Source of the DNA: DASXBJ01 sp036491755
GTDB taxonomy: Bacteria; Chloroflexota; Dormibacteria; Dormibacterales; Dormibacteraceae
Assembly (NCBI GenBank): GCA_036491755.1
Contig: DASXBJ010000028.1
Location: 1 to 20,722, forward strand
Direction of reading: 5' to 3'
DNA: 20,722 bases
A program made the position numbers and the translations under genes. The stretch's first letter is position 1; the number at the start of each line of letters is the position of its first letter. The notes under the pieces were generated by a model, which had not been told where the DNA came from, ran no database searches, and worked only from the letters and a program-made list of their open reading frames with translations. This document shows positions 6,880 through 13,656 of this stretch, in pieces.

Positions 6880-9011
6880 CGCCCGGGTAGAGCCTCTCCA
6901 GGTCCGTCGCGACCGGCCGCCAGGCCTGCCGCGACATCTTCTCCATCGAGCGGGATCTCCACGTCCTCGCCGGTATAGGCGGAGGCCTGCATCCTGAACA
7001 GCCGCGCGTAACGGCCGTCGAGCCTAATCAGTTCCTCGTGCGTCCCCTCCTCGACCAGGCGGCCATGCTCGAGGAAGATGATACGGTCGGCCCGCCGCAC
7101 GGTCGAGAACCGGTGCGAGATGTAAACGGCCGTCCGGCCGCGTGTCAGCGAGCGCAGTCGCTCGAAGAGGTCGTACTCGGCCTGGGCGTCAAGCGCAGAT
7201 GTCGGCTCGTCCAGCAGGAGGATTCGGGCGTCGCGCATGAACGCGCGTGCCAGCGCCACCTTCTGCCACTCGCCGCCTGAGAGGTTCACTCCGGCGTCGA
7301 ACCACTTGCCAAGGGCGGTGTCGTAGCCCTCGGGCAGGGTCGATATCAGCTCATCCGCACCCGCCTGCTCGCTGGCGTGCACGATGGCCGCGCGGTCGTC
7401 CAGGTCGGCCAGGTTGCCCAGGCCGATGTTCTCCGCCGCGGTCGCCTGGTAATTGACGTAGTCCTGGAACATGGCCCCGATCTGGCGTCGCAAGTCGGCC
7501 GGGTCGAGGTCGCGGACATCGACGCCGTCGATCAGGATCCGCCCACCGGTGGGGTCGTACAGGCGGCAGATCAGCTTGAACAGAGTCGTCTTGCCCGCTC
7601 CGTTGCGGCCGACCACGGCCAGGGTCTCCCCCGCCTCGACGGTGAAGCTGAGCTCCGACAGCGCGTTCTTCTCGGCGCCCGGATAAGCGAACGTCACATT
7701 GTCGAAGCGAATCTCGCCACGCATCGGCTCCGGCAGCTTGGCCGGGGTCGCCGTGACTTTCATCGACGGCTGGATCGCCATCAGCTCGAACAGGTTGTTG
7801 AGATACAGATTGTGCTCATACATGCCGGAGAAACCGCTGAGGATGCCCTGGATCGAACCCTGGACGGACTGCGCGGCCACGGTGTACAGGGTGAGGTCGC
7901 CCAGCGTCAGGCGGCCGGCGATCGCCTGCAGTGCGACATACAGATAGGTGAGCGAGGTCGTGATCGTGCTCAGGTTGCCCCACGCAAAACCGGTCATGTA
8001 CCGACGCACGACCTGCGCCCGCTGGCTGCCGTAGAACGCGTTGGCGATGAGGCGGTAGCGGGCGATGAAGTAACCGCCCAGGCCGAACAGCTTGACCTCC
8101 TTGGCGAAGGAGTCGGTCGTGACCAGCGTGACCATGTAGTTCATGCGCCGCAGCAACCGCGATCCCCAGCGCGCGATGTTGTAGCCCCGCCATCCATATC
8201 TCGTGTCGGCGACGAAAGCCGGTATGGGCGACACGAGCGCGAGCAGGGCCAGCAGCGGGCTCACGCCAAGCAGCAGGGCGATCATGGTGACGAAGGTCAA
8301 CAGCGTCTGGACCAGACCGAAAGCGGTCGAGATCATGATCACGGGCCGGTTGATGGAGTCGTTCTGGGCGCGGCGCAGCAGGTCGTACGAAGCAGGGTCC
8401 TCATAGAACTGGAGGTCCAGCGATGCGGCTTTCTCCATCACCATCAGCTGGATCCGCATCGAGACAGAGTTCTGCAGCAGCTGCTGCGTGATGTTGCGGA
8501 TCGTGCCCAGTAAAGAGGTGAGCGCGAACAGCGCGAGCTGAACGATCGACAGGAAGACGATCATTCCCACCGCGCTGAACACAGGTCCAGTCCAGGGACC
8601 GATCGAGTGGGGCCCGCCGATGGCCGCGAGGCCGACACGATCGGCGGCGTGGGTGTGGTTGATGACGATGCCCTGCACCACCGAGTTGATCAGCAGCTTC
8701 GAGGTGTAGGCCGCGGCGGCGGGGATGACGCCCGCGATCGCGGTGGCGATGAACAGCGCCAGCGTGGTGGTGGGGCTGGCGTCCCAGACCAGGCGGAGGA
8801 CGCGCGGCAAGGCCGCGGTCGTTCCGGTGACCGACTGCTTCAAGCTCTCCCAGCGGCCCCGGAGGTCTTGAGGACCCTCTGGAGGCGCCGGCGGCTCCAG
8901 GGTCGGGTCGCCAGTCAGCCCGCTGTTGGCCTCGCCGGTCTCCGGCTTGCGCCGGCGGCCGCCCCACCAGTGGATCACGGGCGGCCCGGCGCCCGGCGGC
9001 ATCATCCCCAT
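6876..9011 (-). CDS. ABC exporter, fused membrane and ATPase domains
   Basis: This 711-residue protein is a half-transporter of the type IV exporter class: a proline-rich cytoplasmic N-terminus (1-75), a six-helix membrane domain (about 80-400), then the ATPase. The nucleotide site is intact: Walker A GRNGAGKTT (468-476), Q-loop Gln516, signature LSGGE (577-581), Walker B ILLLDEP with catalytic Glu602, and switch His633 (ISHR). It would work as a homodimer, since no second half-transporter is next to it. Such exporters move lipids, drugs or peptides outward. The substrate is unknown, and no peptidase or precursor peptide gene is adjacent. ATG 9011 is the first of three clustered ATGs (9011, 9005, 9002). 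It diverges from the 139-residue gene at 9075 and converges on the 55-residue frame. Confidence 0.93.
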   Translation of the reverse strand: MGMMPPGAGPPVIHWWGGRRRKPETGEANSGLTGDPTLEPPAPPEGPQDLRGRWESLKQSVTGTTAALPRVLRLVWDASPTTTLALFIATAIAGVIPAAAAYTSKLLINSVVQGIVINHTHAADRVGLAAIGGPHSIGPWTGPVFSAVGMIVFLSIVQLALFALTSLLGTIRNITQQLLQNSVSMRIQLMVMEKAASLDLQFYEDPASYDLLRRAQNDSINRPVIMISTAFGLVQTLLTFVTMIALLLGVSPLLALLALVSPIPAFVADTRYGWRGYNIARWGSRLLRRMNYMVTLVTTDSFAKEVKLFGLGGYFIARYRLIANAFYGSQRAQVVRRYMTGFAWGNLSTITTSLTYLYVALQAIAGRLTLGDLTLYTVAAQSVQGSIQGILSGFSGMYEHNLYLNNLFELMAIQPSMKVTATPAKLPEPMRGEIRFDNVTFAYPGAEKNALSELSFTVEAGETLAVVGRNGAGKTTLFKLICRLYDPTGGRILIDGVDVRDLDPADLRRQIGAMFQDYVNYQATAAENIGLGNLADLDDRAAIVHASEQAGADELISTLPEGYDTALGKWFDAGVNLSGGEWQKVALARAFMRDARILLLDEPTSALDAQAEYDLFERLRSLTRGRTAVYISHRFSTVRRADRIIFLEHGRLVEEGTHEELIRLDGRYARLFRMQASAYTGEDVEIPLDGEDVAAGLAAGRDGPGEALPGR

Positions 9012-9037
9012 GTCATTGCGAGCTTACGCGAGGCCAC

Positions 9038-9067
9038 TTGACAAGCATTCCCTTGCACTGTAATTAT
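9038..9067 (+). promoter_or_regulatory. Strong promoter for the gene at 9075 (leaderless)
   Basis: A perfect -35 TTGACA (9038-9043) is followed by an 18-base spacer and AATTAT (9062-9067), four of six matches to the -10. Transcription would begin about seven bases further on, at or next to the A of ATG 9075, so the mRNA would have no 5' leader. No Shine-Dalgarno sequence is present, in agreement. Confidence 0.6.
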
Positions 9068-9074
9068 GTAACGC

Positions 9075-9494
9075 ATGGATCAAAAAGAGTTCGACACGAT
9101 CAAAGGTTGGTTTGCCGGAAGGCTCCCGGACGGCTGGTTCACGGGAGTGGACGTCACGCTGGAAGACGATCAGATCGTCGTCCTGGGAGCGCTGCCCGAG
9201 CTCAAGGTGGGCTCGAGCCCGGAAGAGAAGGAGGGCGCCGCGGCCGGCCGCATCGCCCGCTTCCGTGAGGAGACCCGCGGCGAGCGGATCGGAATCGCCC
9301 GCGAGGCCGAGGAGCGCTTCCACAAGTTCGTCACGTGGGGCGCCAAGCTCGGCGGCGTCACCAAGCGGTTCAACCCGGGCGGTGGCGGCGGCGGGCGGTC
9401 GGACGCCGGACGGCGCGTCATGGTCGGGCGCCGCTGGCGGCGTGGCCGCCACGGCCACGGCCAGGCTGCGGAGTCGCAGTCGCAGGTCTTCTAG
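9075..9494 (+). CDS. Hypothetical protein with conserved RIARFREETR-type helix
   Basis: This protein of 139 residues has no function I can name. An N-terminal alpha/beta part (FDTIKGWFAGRLPDGWFTGVDVTLEDDQIVVLGAL) is followed by a charged helical block, RIARFREETRGERIGIAREA, continuing into FHKFVTWGAKLGG. I recall similar helical blocks in uncharacterised actinobacterial and chloroflexotal proteins, but cannot verify that here. The C-terminus is low-complexity: a run of six glycines, then a very basic RRWRRGRHGHG tail. The tail could bind nucleic acid or be disordered. Expression should be strong, given its near-consensus promoter and leaderless start. It overlaps the convergent methyltransferase by four bases. 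Confidence 0.72.
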   Translation: MDQKEFDTIKGWFAGRLPDGWFTGVDVTLEDDQIVVLGALPELKVGSSPEEKEGAAAGRIARFREETRGERIGIAREAEERFHKFVTWGAKLGGVTKRFNPGGGGGGRSDAGRRVMVGRRWRRGRHGHGQAAESQSQVF

Positions 9495-10081
9495 CCCTCG
9501 CTGACGGCCGAGTACATGCTTCCGAGGTGACGGCTCGGGATGGTTCGCAGGAGGCGCGTCCTCGCGAACCCCGCCCGGGCCGCCATCTGCTCCCAACGGG
9601 GATACGAGAAAGGGTGCGGCACCCACGGGTTGCCGCGGTCGGCACCGTACTCGACCACGATCAGCCTTCCGCCTGGCTTCAGCATCGCGCGCACCAAAGC
9701 CAGGACCGGCAGCTTGTCACGCAGGAAATGCAGCGAGTTGGCCATCACCACCCCGTCGAGCTCGCTCAGGTCGAGGGGGCGGGTGAAGTCGGCGACACGC
9801 ACCTCGACGGCGACCTTCGGGTGGCTCCTCCCCATCTCGTCCTCGATCCCTTCCACAGCGTGGCGGTCCTTGTCGACGGCGGTGATGTGGGCGCCGGGAC
9901 CCAGGAGCTCGGCCAGCGCAACGGTGAAGGCGCCCTGTCCGGCGCCGAGGTCTGCCCATCGACCGCCGGGCTCCGGGACACCGTCTCGGAGCAGCGCGAC
10001 CAGGTCTGACTGGTTCAACGCGCCTGCGCGGCCGTCTCGACCGCCTGCTGCGACCGAGAAGCGCCCGGCATCAGAAAACAC
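9491..10081 (-). CDS. Class I SAM-dependent methyltransferase
   Basis: This 196-residue protein has the Rossmann-fold methyltransferase order: motif I ADLGAGQGA (43-51), the acidic end of strand 2 (TAVDKD), an aspartate loop (VRVADFTRPLDL), a post-motif ANSLHFLRD and LKPGGRLIVVEYG. It would transfer a methyl group from S-adenosylmethionine in the cytosol; the acceptor is unknown. The first 20 residues are Gly/Arg-rich and may not be translated. TTG just before NQSDLVALLRDG (about 10017) is an alternative start. It lies 72 bases downstream of the SDR gene on the same strand, so it may be the last gene of that operon. Confidence 0.87.
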   Translation of the reverse strand: MFSDAGRFSVAAGGRDGRAGALNQSDLVALLRDGVPEPGGRWADLGAGQGAFTVALAELLGPGAHITAVDKDRHAVEGIEDEMGRSHPKVAVEVRVADFTRPLDLSELDGVVMANSLHFLRDKLPVLALVRAMLKPGGRLIVVEYGADRGNPWVPHPFSYPRWEQMAARAGFARTRLLRTIPSRHLGSMYSAVSEG

Positions 10082-10153
10082 GCCGCGCTGGATGCGCCGT
10101 AATCCATCCCGAAGATACAGAAGGTTGAGGCCGGCGGCGGTATTCCGGACTGG

Positions 10154-10912
10154 TCAGGCCGCCGGGACAAATGCGCCGGCCAGACGACCTCCATCGACAG
10201 ACAGCACCGCGCCGTGGACAAAGGCCGCCTGGTCGGAGCACAGCCAGGCCGCGGCCAGGGCCACCTGCTCGGGCGTTCCGAGCGTGCCCATCGGCACAAA
10301 CTCGGCGATATGGGCCCGGGCCTGTTCGGGCAGGTCGGCCGTGGCGATCGGTCCGGGAGCTATGGCGTTGACTCGGATGTTGCGGCGCCCGTAGTCCAGC
10401 GCGGCCGTCAACGACAGCCCGATCACGCCGTGCTTGGCGGCCGAATAAGACCCCATCCCTGGCGCACCCTGCATGCCCGCAGTCGAGGACATGTTGACGA
10501 TCGCGCCACCACCGTGCGCGAGCATGGCGGGAATCTCGTATTTCATCGACAGGAAGACGCTCAGCAGGTTGGACTTGAGGATCGCATCGAAATCCTCGAC
10601 CGATATCTCCGCGAGAGGCCTGGGCCGGTGGCCGGCGCCCGCGTTGTTGAACGCGACGTCGACGTGGCCGAATGCCGTGACCGCGCGCTCGACCATCCGC
10701 TCGACTGAAGCCGGGTCGGTGACATCGGTCTGAACCGCAAGAGCAGTGCCACCGGAGGCGACGATGTCCAGAGCGTTGCTTTCGATGTCTCCGGGCGACC
10801 GCGCGGCCAGCACCACGGTCGCCCCTTCGCGCGCGAACACCCGCGCCGCCTCGGCGCCAATCCCCCGGCTCGCGCCAGTGACAATGGCCACCTTGCCTTG
10901 CAGCATCCCCAT
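10154..10912 (-). CDS. Short-chain dehydrogenase/reductase (SDR), classical type
   Basis: This 252-residue protein is a classical SDR oxidoreductase: cofactor motif TGASRGIG (12-19), NNAG (89-92), and catalytic Ser142/143, Tyr156 and Lys160 in the YSAAK arrangement. AARS after the second strand favours NADP(H). The C-terminal APGPIATADL and SVDGGRLAG are also typical. The frame is open far upstream, but that extension is antisense-like shadow over the next gene. The real start is ATG 10912, whose A is shared with the upstream gene's stop (TGATG), implying translational coupling. ATG 10906 is an alternative. The substrate is unknown. Regulation probably comes from the MarR operator upstream of the membrane gene. 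Confidence 0.92.
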   Translation of the reverse strand: MGMLQGKVAIVTGASRGIGAEAARVFAREGATVVLAARSPGDIESNALDIVASGGTALAVQTDVTDPASVERMVERAVTAFGHVDVAFNNAGAGHRPRPLAEISVEDFDAILKSNLLSVFLSMKYEIPAMLAHGGGAIVNMSSTAGMQGAPGMGSYSAAKHGVIGLSLTAALDYGRRNIRVNAIAPGPIATADLPEQARAHIAEFVPMGTLGTPEQVALAAAWLCSDQAAFVHGAVLSVDGGRLAGAFVPAA

Positions 10913-11292
10913 CAGCGCACCATCGCAACGACGCCCTGAGCTTTGATCCGGCGCGCCAGCTGCTCGGCGATCCCGATCGCCCCGACGCCGACCAGGAGAT
11001 GAATCACCTGGATGATCCAGTGCCCGCCGCCCGTAACGAGGCTGGTCTGGGCAAGGCCGAGGATCGGAGCCACCAGACCCCAGGCAAATCCGAGCGCTCC
11101 CAGTCCGATTGCCGCGCGCGATTGCAGAGCCAGGAATGAAAGCGTCCACAGGCCGAGCACGAGCACCAGGCCCAGAAGAATGTGGACAGGCTGCAGGAAG
11201 TCCGCGTTGCCCGTCCAGAACAGGATGCCGAGCAGGACCAGCACCACCCCGCAACCTCTGACAGTCATCTGTGCGACGGTCGCCAATCTCAT
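10912..11292 (-). CDS. Small integral membrane protein with four predicted helices
   Basis: This 126-residue protein is hydrophobic throughout, with four probable membrane helices: GCGVVLVLLGILFWTG, VHILLGLVLVLGLWTLSFLA, IGLGALGFAWGLVAPILGL and WIIQVIHLLVGVGAIGIAEQ, ending in a basic tail (RRIKAQG). I do not recognise the family and no catalytic motif is apparent. ATG 11292 is chosen over the longer frame from 11325 because GGAGGT (11297-11302) lies four bases upstream, and because the longer start would fall inside the MarR operator. Its stop overlaps the SDR start by one base. It shares a divergent promoter region with marR, so it is a likely MarR target, perhaps a stress-related membrane component. 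Confidence 0.8.
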   Translation of the reverse strand: MRLATVAQMTVRGCGVVLVLLGILFWTGNADFLQPVHILLGLVLVLGLWTLSFLALQSRAAIGLGALGFAWGLVAPILGLAQTSLVTGGGHWIIQVIHLLVGVGAIGIAEQLARRIKAQGVVAMVR

Positions 11293-11296
11293 CTCT

Positions 11297-11302
11297 ACCT
11301 CC
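11297..11302 (-). promoter_or_regulatory. Shine-Dalgarno GGAGGT deciding the membrane-protein start
   Basis: GGAGGT on the minus strand, four bases before ATG 11292, is close to the ideal anti-16S match. It rules against the longer frame beginning at 11325. Confidence 0.7.
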
Positions 11303-11312
11303 ACCGTGCCGG

Positions 11313-11334
11313 ATAGTTGAATCAATTCAACTAT
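11313..11334. promoter_or_regulatory. MarR-type operator, 22-base palindrome in a divergent promoter
   Basis: Two perfectly complementary ten-base arms, ATAGTTGAAT and ATTCAACTAT, are separated by CA. A further half site, TCAACTA, recurs at 11344-11350, 17 bases after the one at 11327-11333. The palindrome covers the probable -35 of the MarR gene and TATAGT (minus strand, 11330-11335), a likely -10 for the membrane gene. The size and symmetry match what MarR dimers bind, so repression in both directions is expected. Confidence 0.72.
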
Positions 11335-11354
11335 ACAGACATCTCAACTATACT
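11326..11354 (+). promoter_or_regulatory. Promoter of the MarR gene (leaderless)
   Basis: TTCAAC (11326-11331), a 17-base spacer and TATACT (11349-11354; five of six to consensus) form a promoter. Six bases then lead to GTG 11361, so the transcript should start on the start codon. The -35 lies inside the operator palindrome. Confidence 0.6.
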
Positions 11355-11360
11355 GGCCAT

Positions 11361-11843
11361 GTGCCCGAATCCTCGAGGACGTCGCTGGCCGCCGCGGCGT
11401 GGCGGCCGCTATTCGATCTCATGGTCTCCACCGCGCCCGAGCGAGACCTCTTCATCAGGCGGCTCGGCCTCAGCCCGGCGGAGAGCCGCGCGCTGGCCAG
11501 CCTCGATCCGGCGCGGGGACGACCCATGCGCGCCCTGGCGCGTGAATGGGGCTGCGACCCATCCAACGCAACCTGGCTTGTCGACCGCCTTGAGGCGCAA
11601 GGCCTCGCGAAACGGGAGGTCGTCGAGGCCGACAGGCGGATCAAGTCGGTCGTGCTGACGCCAAAAGGCGCCAGGCTCCGGACTCGATTGCGGAACGCCT
11701 TTTACAAACCGCCGAGCATGCTGTCGCGACTCTCGCGTGGCGATCTCGTGGCATTGCGGGCGGCCGCCGCAAAGTTGCCGAAGCGGGTACCGTTAGACGA
11801 GCAGGATCATGGGGACCGAGCAGTACCACGAACCGCCAGGTGA
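11361..11843 (+). CDS. MarR family transcriptional regulator
   Basis: This 160-residue protein is a winged-helix MarR regulator. LSPAESRALASLDPARGRPM leads into the helix-turn-helix (MRALAREWGCDPSNATWLVDRLEAQGLA), and the wing reads ADRRIKSVVLTPKG. MarR dimers usually repress genes for stress, drug or phenolic responses and release DNA on binding a small molecule. GTG 11361 is chosen because TATACT ends six bases before it, predicting a leaderless mRNA; the longer frame from 11271 would run through the operator. The C-terminal dimerisation region looks short and ends in a basic, irregular tail overlapping the next gene by 35 bases. The likely targets are its own operon and the divergent membrane/SDR genes. 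Confidence 0.9.
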   Translation: MPESSRTSLAAAAWRPLFDLMVSTAPERDLFIRRLGLSPAESRALASLDPARGRPMRALAREWGCDPSNATWLVDRLEAQGLAKREVVEADRRIKSVVLTPKGARLRTRLRNAFYKPPSMLSRLSRGDLVALRAAAAKLPKRVPLDEQDHGDRAVPRTAR

Positions 11844-12129
11844 GCTGACCGAGGAGATCCGGACGTTCGCCCGCGTGGCCGCTTCGCTTCAGGAGGAGGC
11901 CGAGGCCATCGGCTGGTACGAGCATCGGATCTCGCTCGAGCGTAACCCCCAGGCGAAGGCAATCATGGTGGACGCCCAGCAGGAGGAGTTCAAGCATTTC
12001 GCGATGGCGCTCGAGTTCCTGTCGCGGCGCAAGCCGAAGTGGCGCGCCGTCCTGCAGGAGGTCCTTTTCAAGGACGGCGACATCGTCGAGCACGGAGAAG
12101 AGGGCGAAGAGGCCGAAAAGAAGGCTTAG
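11809..12129 (+). CDS. Encapsulated-ferritin-like (EncFtn-type) iron-binding protein
   Basis: This 106-residue protein matches the EncFtn family, two-helix ferroxidases that form rings and normally work inside encapsulin shells. YHEPPGELTEE at the start, EEAEAIGWYEHR (29-40) and QQEEFKHFAMALEFLSRRKP (57-76) have the family's spacing. Glu30, Trp36, Glu60 and His63 occupy positions equivalent to Rhodospirillum rubrum EncFtn Glu32, Trp38, Glu62 and His65. The C-terminal tail is acidic (HGEEGEEAEKK). It lacks the short Gly/Ser/Leu targeting peptide (GSL type) that loads EncFtn into encapsulin, and no encapsulin gene is in the window. ATG 11809 overlaps the MarR gene by 35 bases, with AGGA just upstream. 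MarR control and an iron or oxidative-stress role are inferences. Confidence 0.87.
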   Translation: MGTEQYHEPPGELTEEIRTFARVAASLQEEAEAIGWYEHRISLERNPQAKAIMVDAQQEEFKHFAMALEFLSRRKPKWRAVLQEVLFKDGDIVEHGEEGEEAEKKA

Positions 12130-12149
12130 CCGGTCGAGGAGTCAGGCAG

Positions 12150-13010
12150 ATGAAGGTGGCAATTCTCGGAACTGGGAAGATGGGCGGAGCGATGGCCAGG
12201 CGGCTCGAGGCCGCCGGCCACGATGTGACGCTGTGGAACCGGACCCGGCGGCGAGCCGAAGCGCTAGGCGTCGGCCGCGTGGTGTCCACACCCGCCGAGG
12301 CAGTCGCGGGGGCCGAGATCGTGATCTCGATGCTCACCAACGCCGACGCGGTGCGGAGCACGTATTTCGGCGAGCAGGGGGCGCTGAACGCGGCTCGCGG
12401 CCGGGTTTTCATCGAGATGAGCACCGCGGGGGCGGACCTCGCGAACGAGCTTGCGCCGCGCTTCGAGGCGGCGGGCGCGCGGTATGTCGAGGCGCCGGTG
12501 CTCGGCAGCATCGCAGCGATCGAGGACGGCAAGGCGACCGTGTTCGCCGCCGGCGACGACGACGCGATCGATCAAGCGGCTCCGATCCTCGAGGCTTTCG
12601 GCGAGGTGCGGCGCACCGGCCGGCTGGGCAGCGCCGCGGGCTTGAAGCTCGTCGCGAACACCATGCTCACGGGCGTAACCGCCCTGGCCGCGGAACTGCA
12701 GGCTGCCGGGACGGCGGCCGGGTTGCCGCCGGAGGCCGTTTTCGCAGTGATCAGTCGCCTGGCCCCTTTCCTCGCGCTGCGCAAAGCGGGAATCGTCGAC
12801 CACGTGTACGAGCCGGTGACATTCGCGCTGCGCGACGCCGTGAAGGACCTGGAGCTGGCGACCGACCTCTACCAGCACTCGGGCGCCGACACGCCGCTGA
12901 CCGAGGAGACGAAGCGCCTTTACGAAAAGGCGGCCAAGTCAGCAGGCGAGCTGGACATGGGTGCGATCGCGACGCTGTACGAAAAGGCCCCGCACGCCCG
13001 GCGTTCCTAG
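12150..13010 (+). CDS. NAD(P)-dependent beta-hydroxyacid dehydrogenase (3-hydroxyisobutyrate dehydrogenase/GLYR type)
   Basis: This 286-residue protein belongs to the 6-phosphogluconate dehydrogenase-like superfamily. The dinucleotide motif GTGKMG is at 7-12, and NRTRRR after the second strand favours NADP(H). The substrate-binding signature survives as EMSTAGADLA and APVLGSIAAIEDGKATVFAAG. The catalytic lysine lies in GLKLVANTML. Members reduce or oxidise small beta-hydroxy acids or aldehydes, such as 3-hydroxyisobutyrate, tartronate semialdehyde or succinate semialdehyde; the substrate is not readable. ATG 12150 is used: GAGGAG lies eight bases upstream, and the longer frame runs into the ferritin-like gene. 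It follows that gene by 20 bases and probably shares its transcript. Its end overlaps the convergent esterase by four bases. Confidence 0.9.
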   Translation: MKVAILGTGKMGGAMARRLEAAGHDVTLWNRTRRRAEALGVGRVVSTPAEAVAGAEIVISMLTNADAVRSTYFGEQGALNAARGRVFIEMSTAGADLANELAPRFEAAGARYVEAPVLGSIAAIEDGKATVFAAGDDDAIDQAAPILEAFGEVRRTGRLGSAAGLKLVANTMLTGVTALAAELQAAGTAAGLPPEAVFAVISRLAPFLALRKAGIVDHVYEPVTFALRDAVKDLELATDLYQHSGADTPLTEETKRLYEKAAKSAGELDMGAIATLYEKAPHARRS

Positions 13011-13633
13011 ATCGACTCGAGGATCTGCCTCACCGCCGCGATTTCCTCGAGGCTGACCGTGTGCCCCATGCCGGGATACAGGTGCAGCGTCACCTGAGCG
13101 TTCATGCGCTCGAGCACCTCCGCGGTTTCGATCACACGCTCCTTCGGGATGTGAGGATCGACGTCGCTGCAGCCAAGGAAAACCGGGGCGCCGTCGAAGC
13201 CCTCCGGGTAGTCGCGCGGAGTCCCCGGCGGCCCGATGAGCCCGCCGCTCAAGCCGATGATGGCGCCATATCGGCGGGCGTTGCGCGCCGCAAACTCCAG
13301 CGCCAGACACGCGCCCTGCGAGAAGCCGAGCAGCACTAGGTGGCCTGTGCCCACCGCCGCCTCGGACTGCCTCACCAGGTTGCTCAGCATGTCGAGCGCG
13401 GCGCTGAGGTACGGCTCGTTGGACGCGAGCGGTGCGGTGAACGGGTTCGGGTACCACGCGCTGCCGGCCGCCTGGGGGGCGACATAGGCAAAACCAGGGA
13501 AATCGAGCTCGGCGCCCACGGTCATGATGTCTTCGGCTGAGGCGCCACGCCCGTGGACGAGGATCATCGCCGCCCGCGCCGATTCGAGCGGCTCGCCTGA
13601 CCGCAGGACGCGCTGGCCGTGAGCTATCGCCAT
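13007..13633 (-). CDS. Alpha/beta hydrolase, phospholipase/carboxylesterase (dienelactone hydrolase-like)
   Basis: This 208-residue protein is a compact alpha/beta hydrolase of the acyl-protein thioesterase/carboxylesterase group. The oxyanion segment LVHGRG is at 25-30, the nucleophile elbow GFSQG places Ser105, Asp159 sits in SDVDPHIP, and His191 in PGMGHTV. No signal peptide is present, so it is cytosolic. It hydrolyses an ester or thioester, possibly a lactone. It is divergent from a maleylacetate-reductase-type gene across 23 bases, and such pairs occur in aromatic ring breakdown, where a dienelactone hydrolase feeds maleylacetate reductase. The nucleophile here is Ser, not the Cys of classical dienelactone hydrolase, so that role is unproven. 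Confidence 0.88.
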   Translation of the reverse strand: MAIAHGQRVLRSGEPLESARAAMILVHGRGASAEDIMTVGAELDFPGFAYVAPQAAGSAWYPNPFTAPLASNEPYLSAALDMLSNLVRQSEAAVGTGHLVLLGFSQGACLALEFAARNARRYGAIIGLSGGLIGPPGTPRDYPEGFDGAPVFLGCSDVDPHIPKERVIETAEVLERMNAQVTLHLYPGMGHTVSLEEIAAVRQILESI

Positions 13634-13641
13634 GCCGTCCG

Positions 13642-13648
13642 TAGTATG
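13642..13648. promoter_or_regulatory. Overlapping bidirectional -10 elements
   Basis: In the 23-base gap between divergent genes, the plus strand reads TAGTAT (13642-13647) and the minus strand CATACT (13648-13643). Each ends nine bases before its own start codon (GTG 13657, ATG 13633). Both transcripts would have leaders of only about two to three bases. Confidence 0.4.
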
Positions 13649-13656
13649 ACCACCAC

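Noticed and set aside
7377..8513. Long plus-strand frame of 378 residues
   Set aside because: It lies wholly antisense to the intact ABC exporter and its composition (Arg, Asp, Gln, His rich) is that of a GC-rich shadow frame.
9379..9400. GGC-rich run as a microsatellite or repeat
   Set aside because: It encodes a short glycine run within an otherwise normal gene; no periodic expansion is evident.
10071..10928. Minus-strand frame of 285 residues
   Set aside because: It is an out-of-frame shadow of the SDR gene, which has all catalytic motifs in the other frame.
10913..11254. N-terminal extension of the SDR frame up to 11254
   Set aside because: The extension overlaps the membrane-protein gene out of frame and is Arg/Pro/Gly-rich; SDR homology begins at ATG 10912.
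11271..11360. Upstream extension of the MarR frame
   Set aside because: It runs through the operator palindrome and promoter; homology begins after GTG 11361.
11809..11843. Possible frameshift joining MarR and the ferritin-like gene
   Set aside because: Both proteins are complete by family comparison; a 35-base overlap with a separate start is sufficient.
12233..13339. Plus-strand frame of 368 residues
   Set aside because: It is a shadow in another frame of the beta-hydroxyacid dehydrogenase, running on antisense to the esterase.
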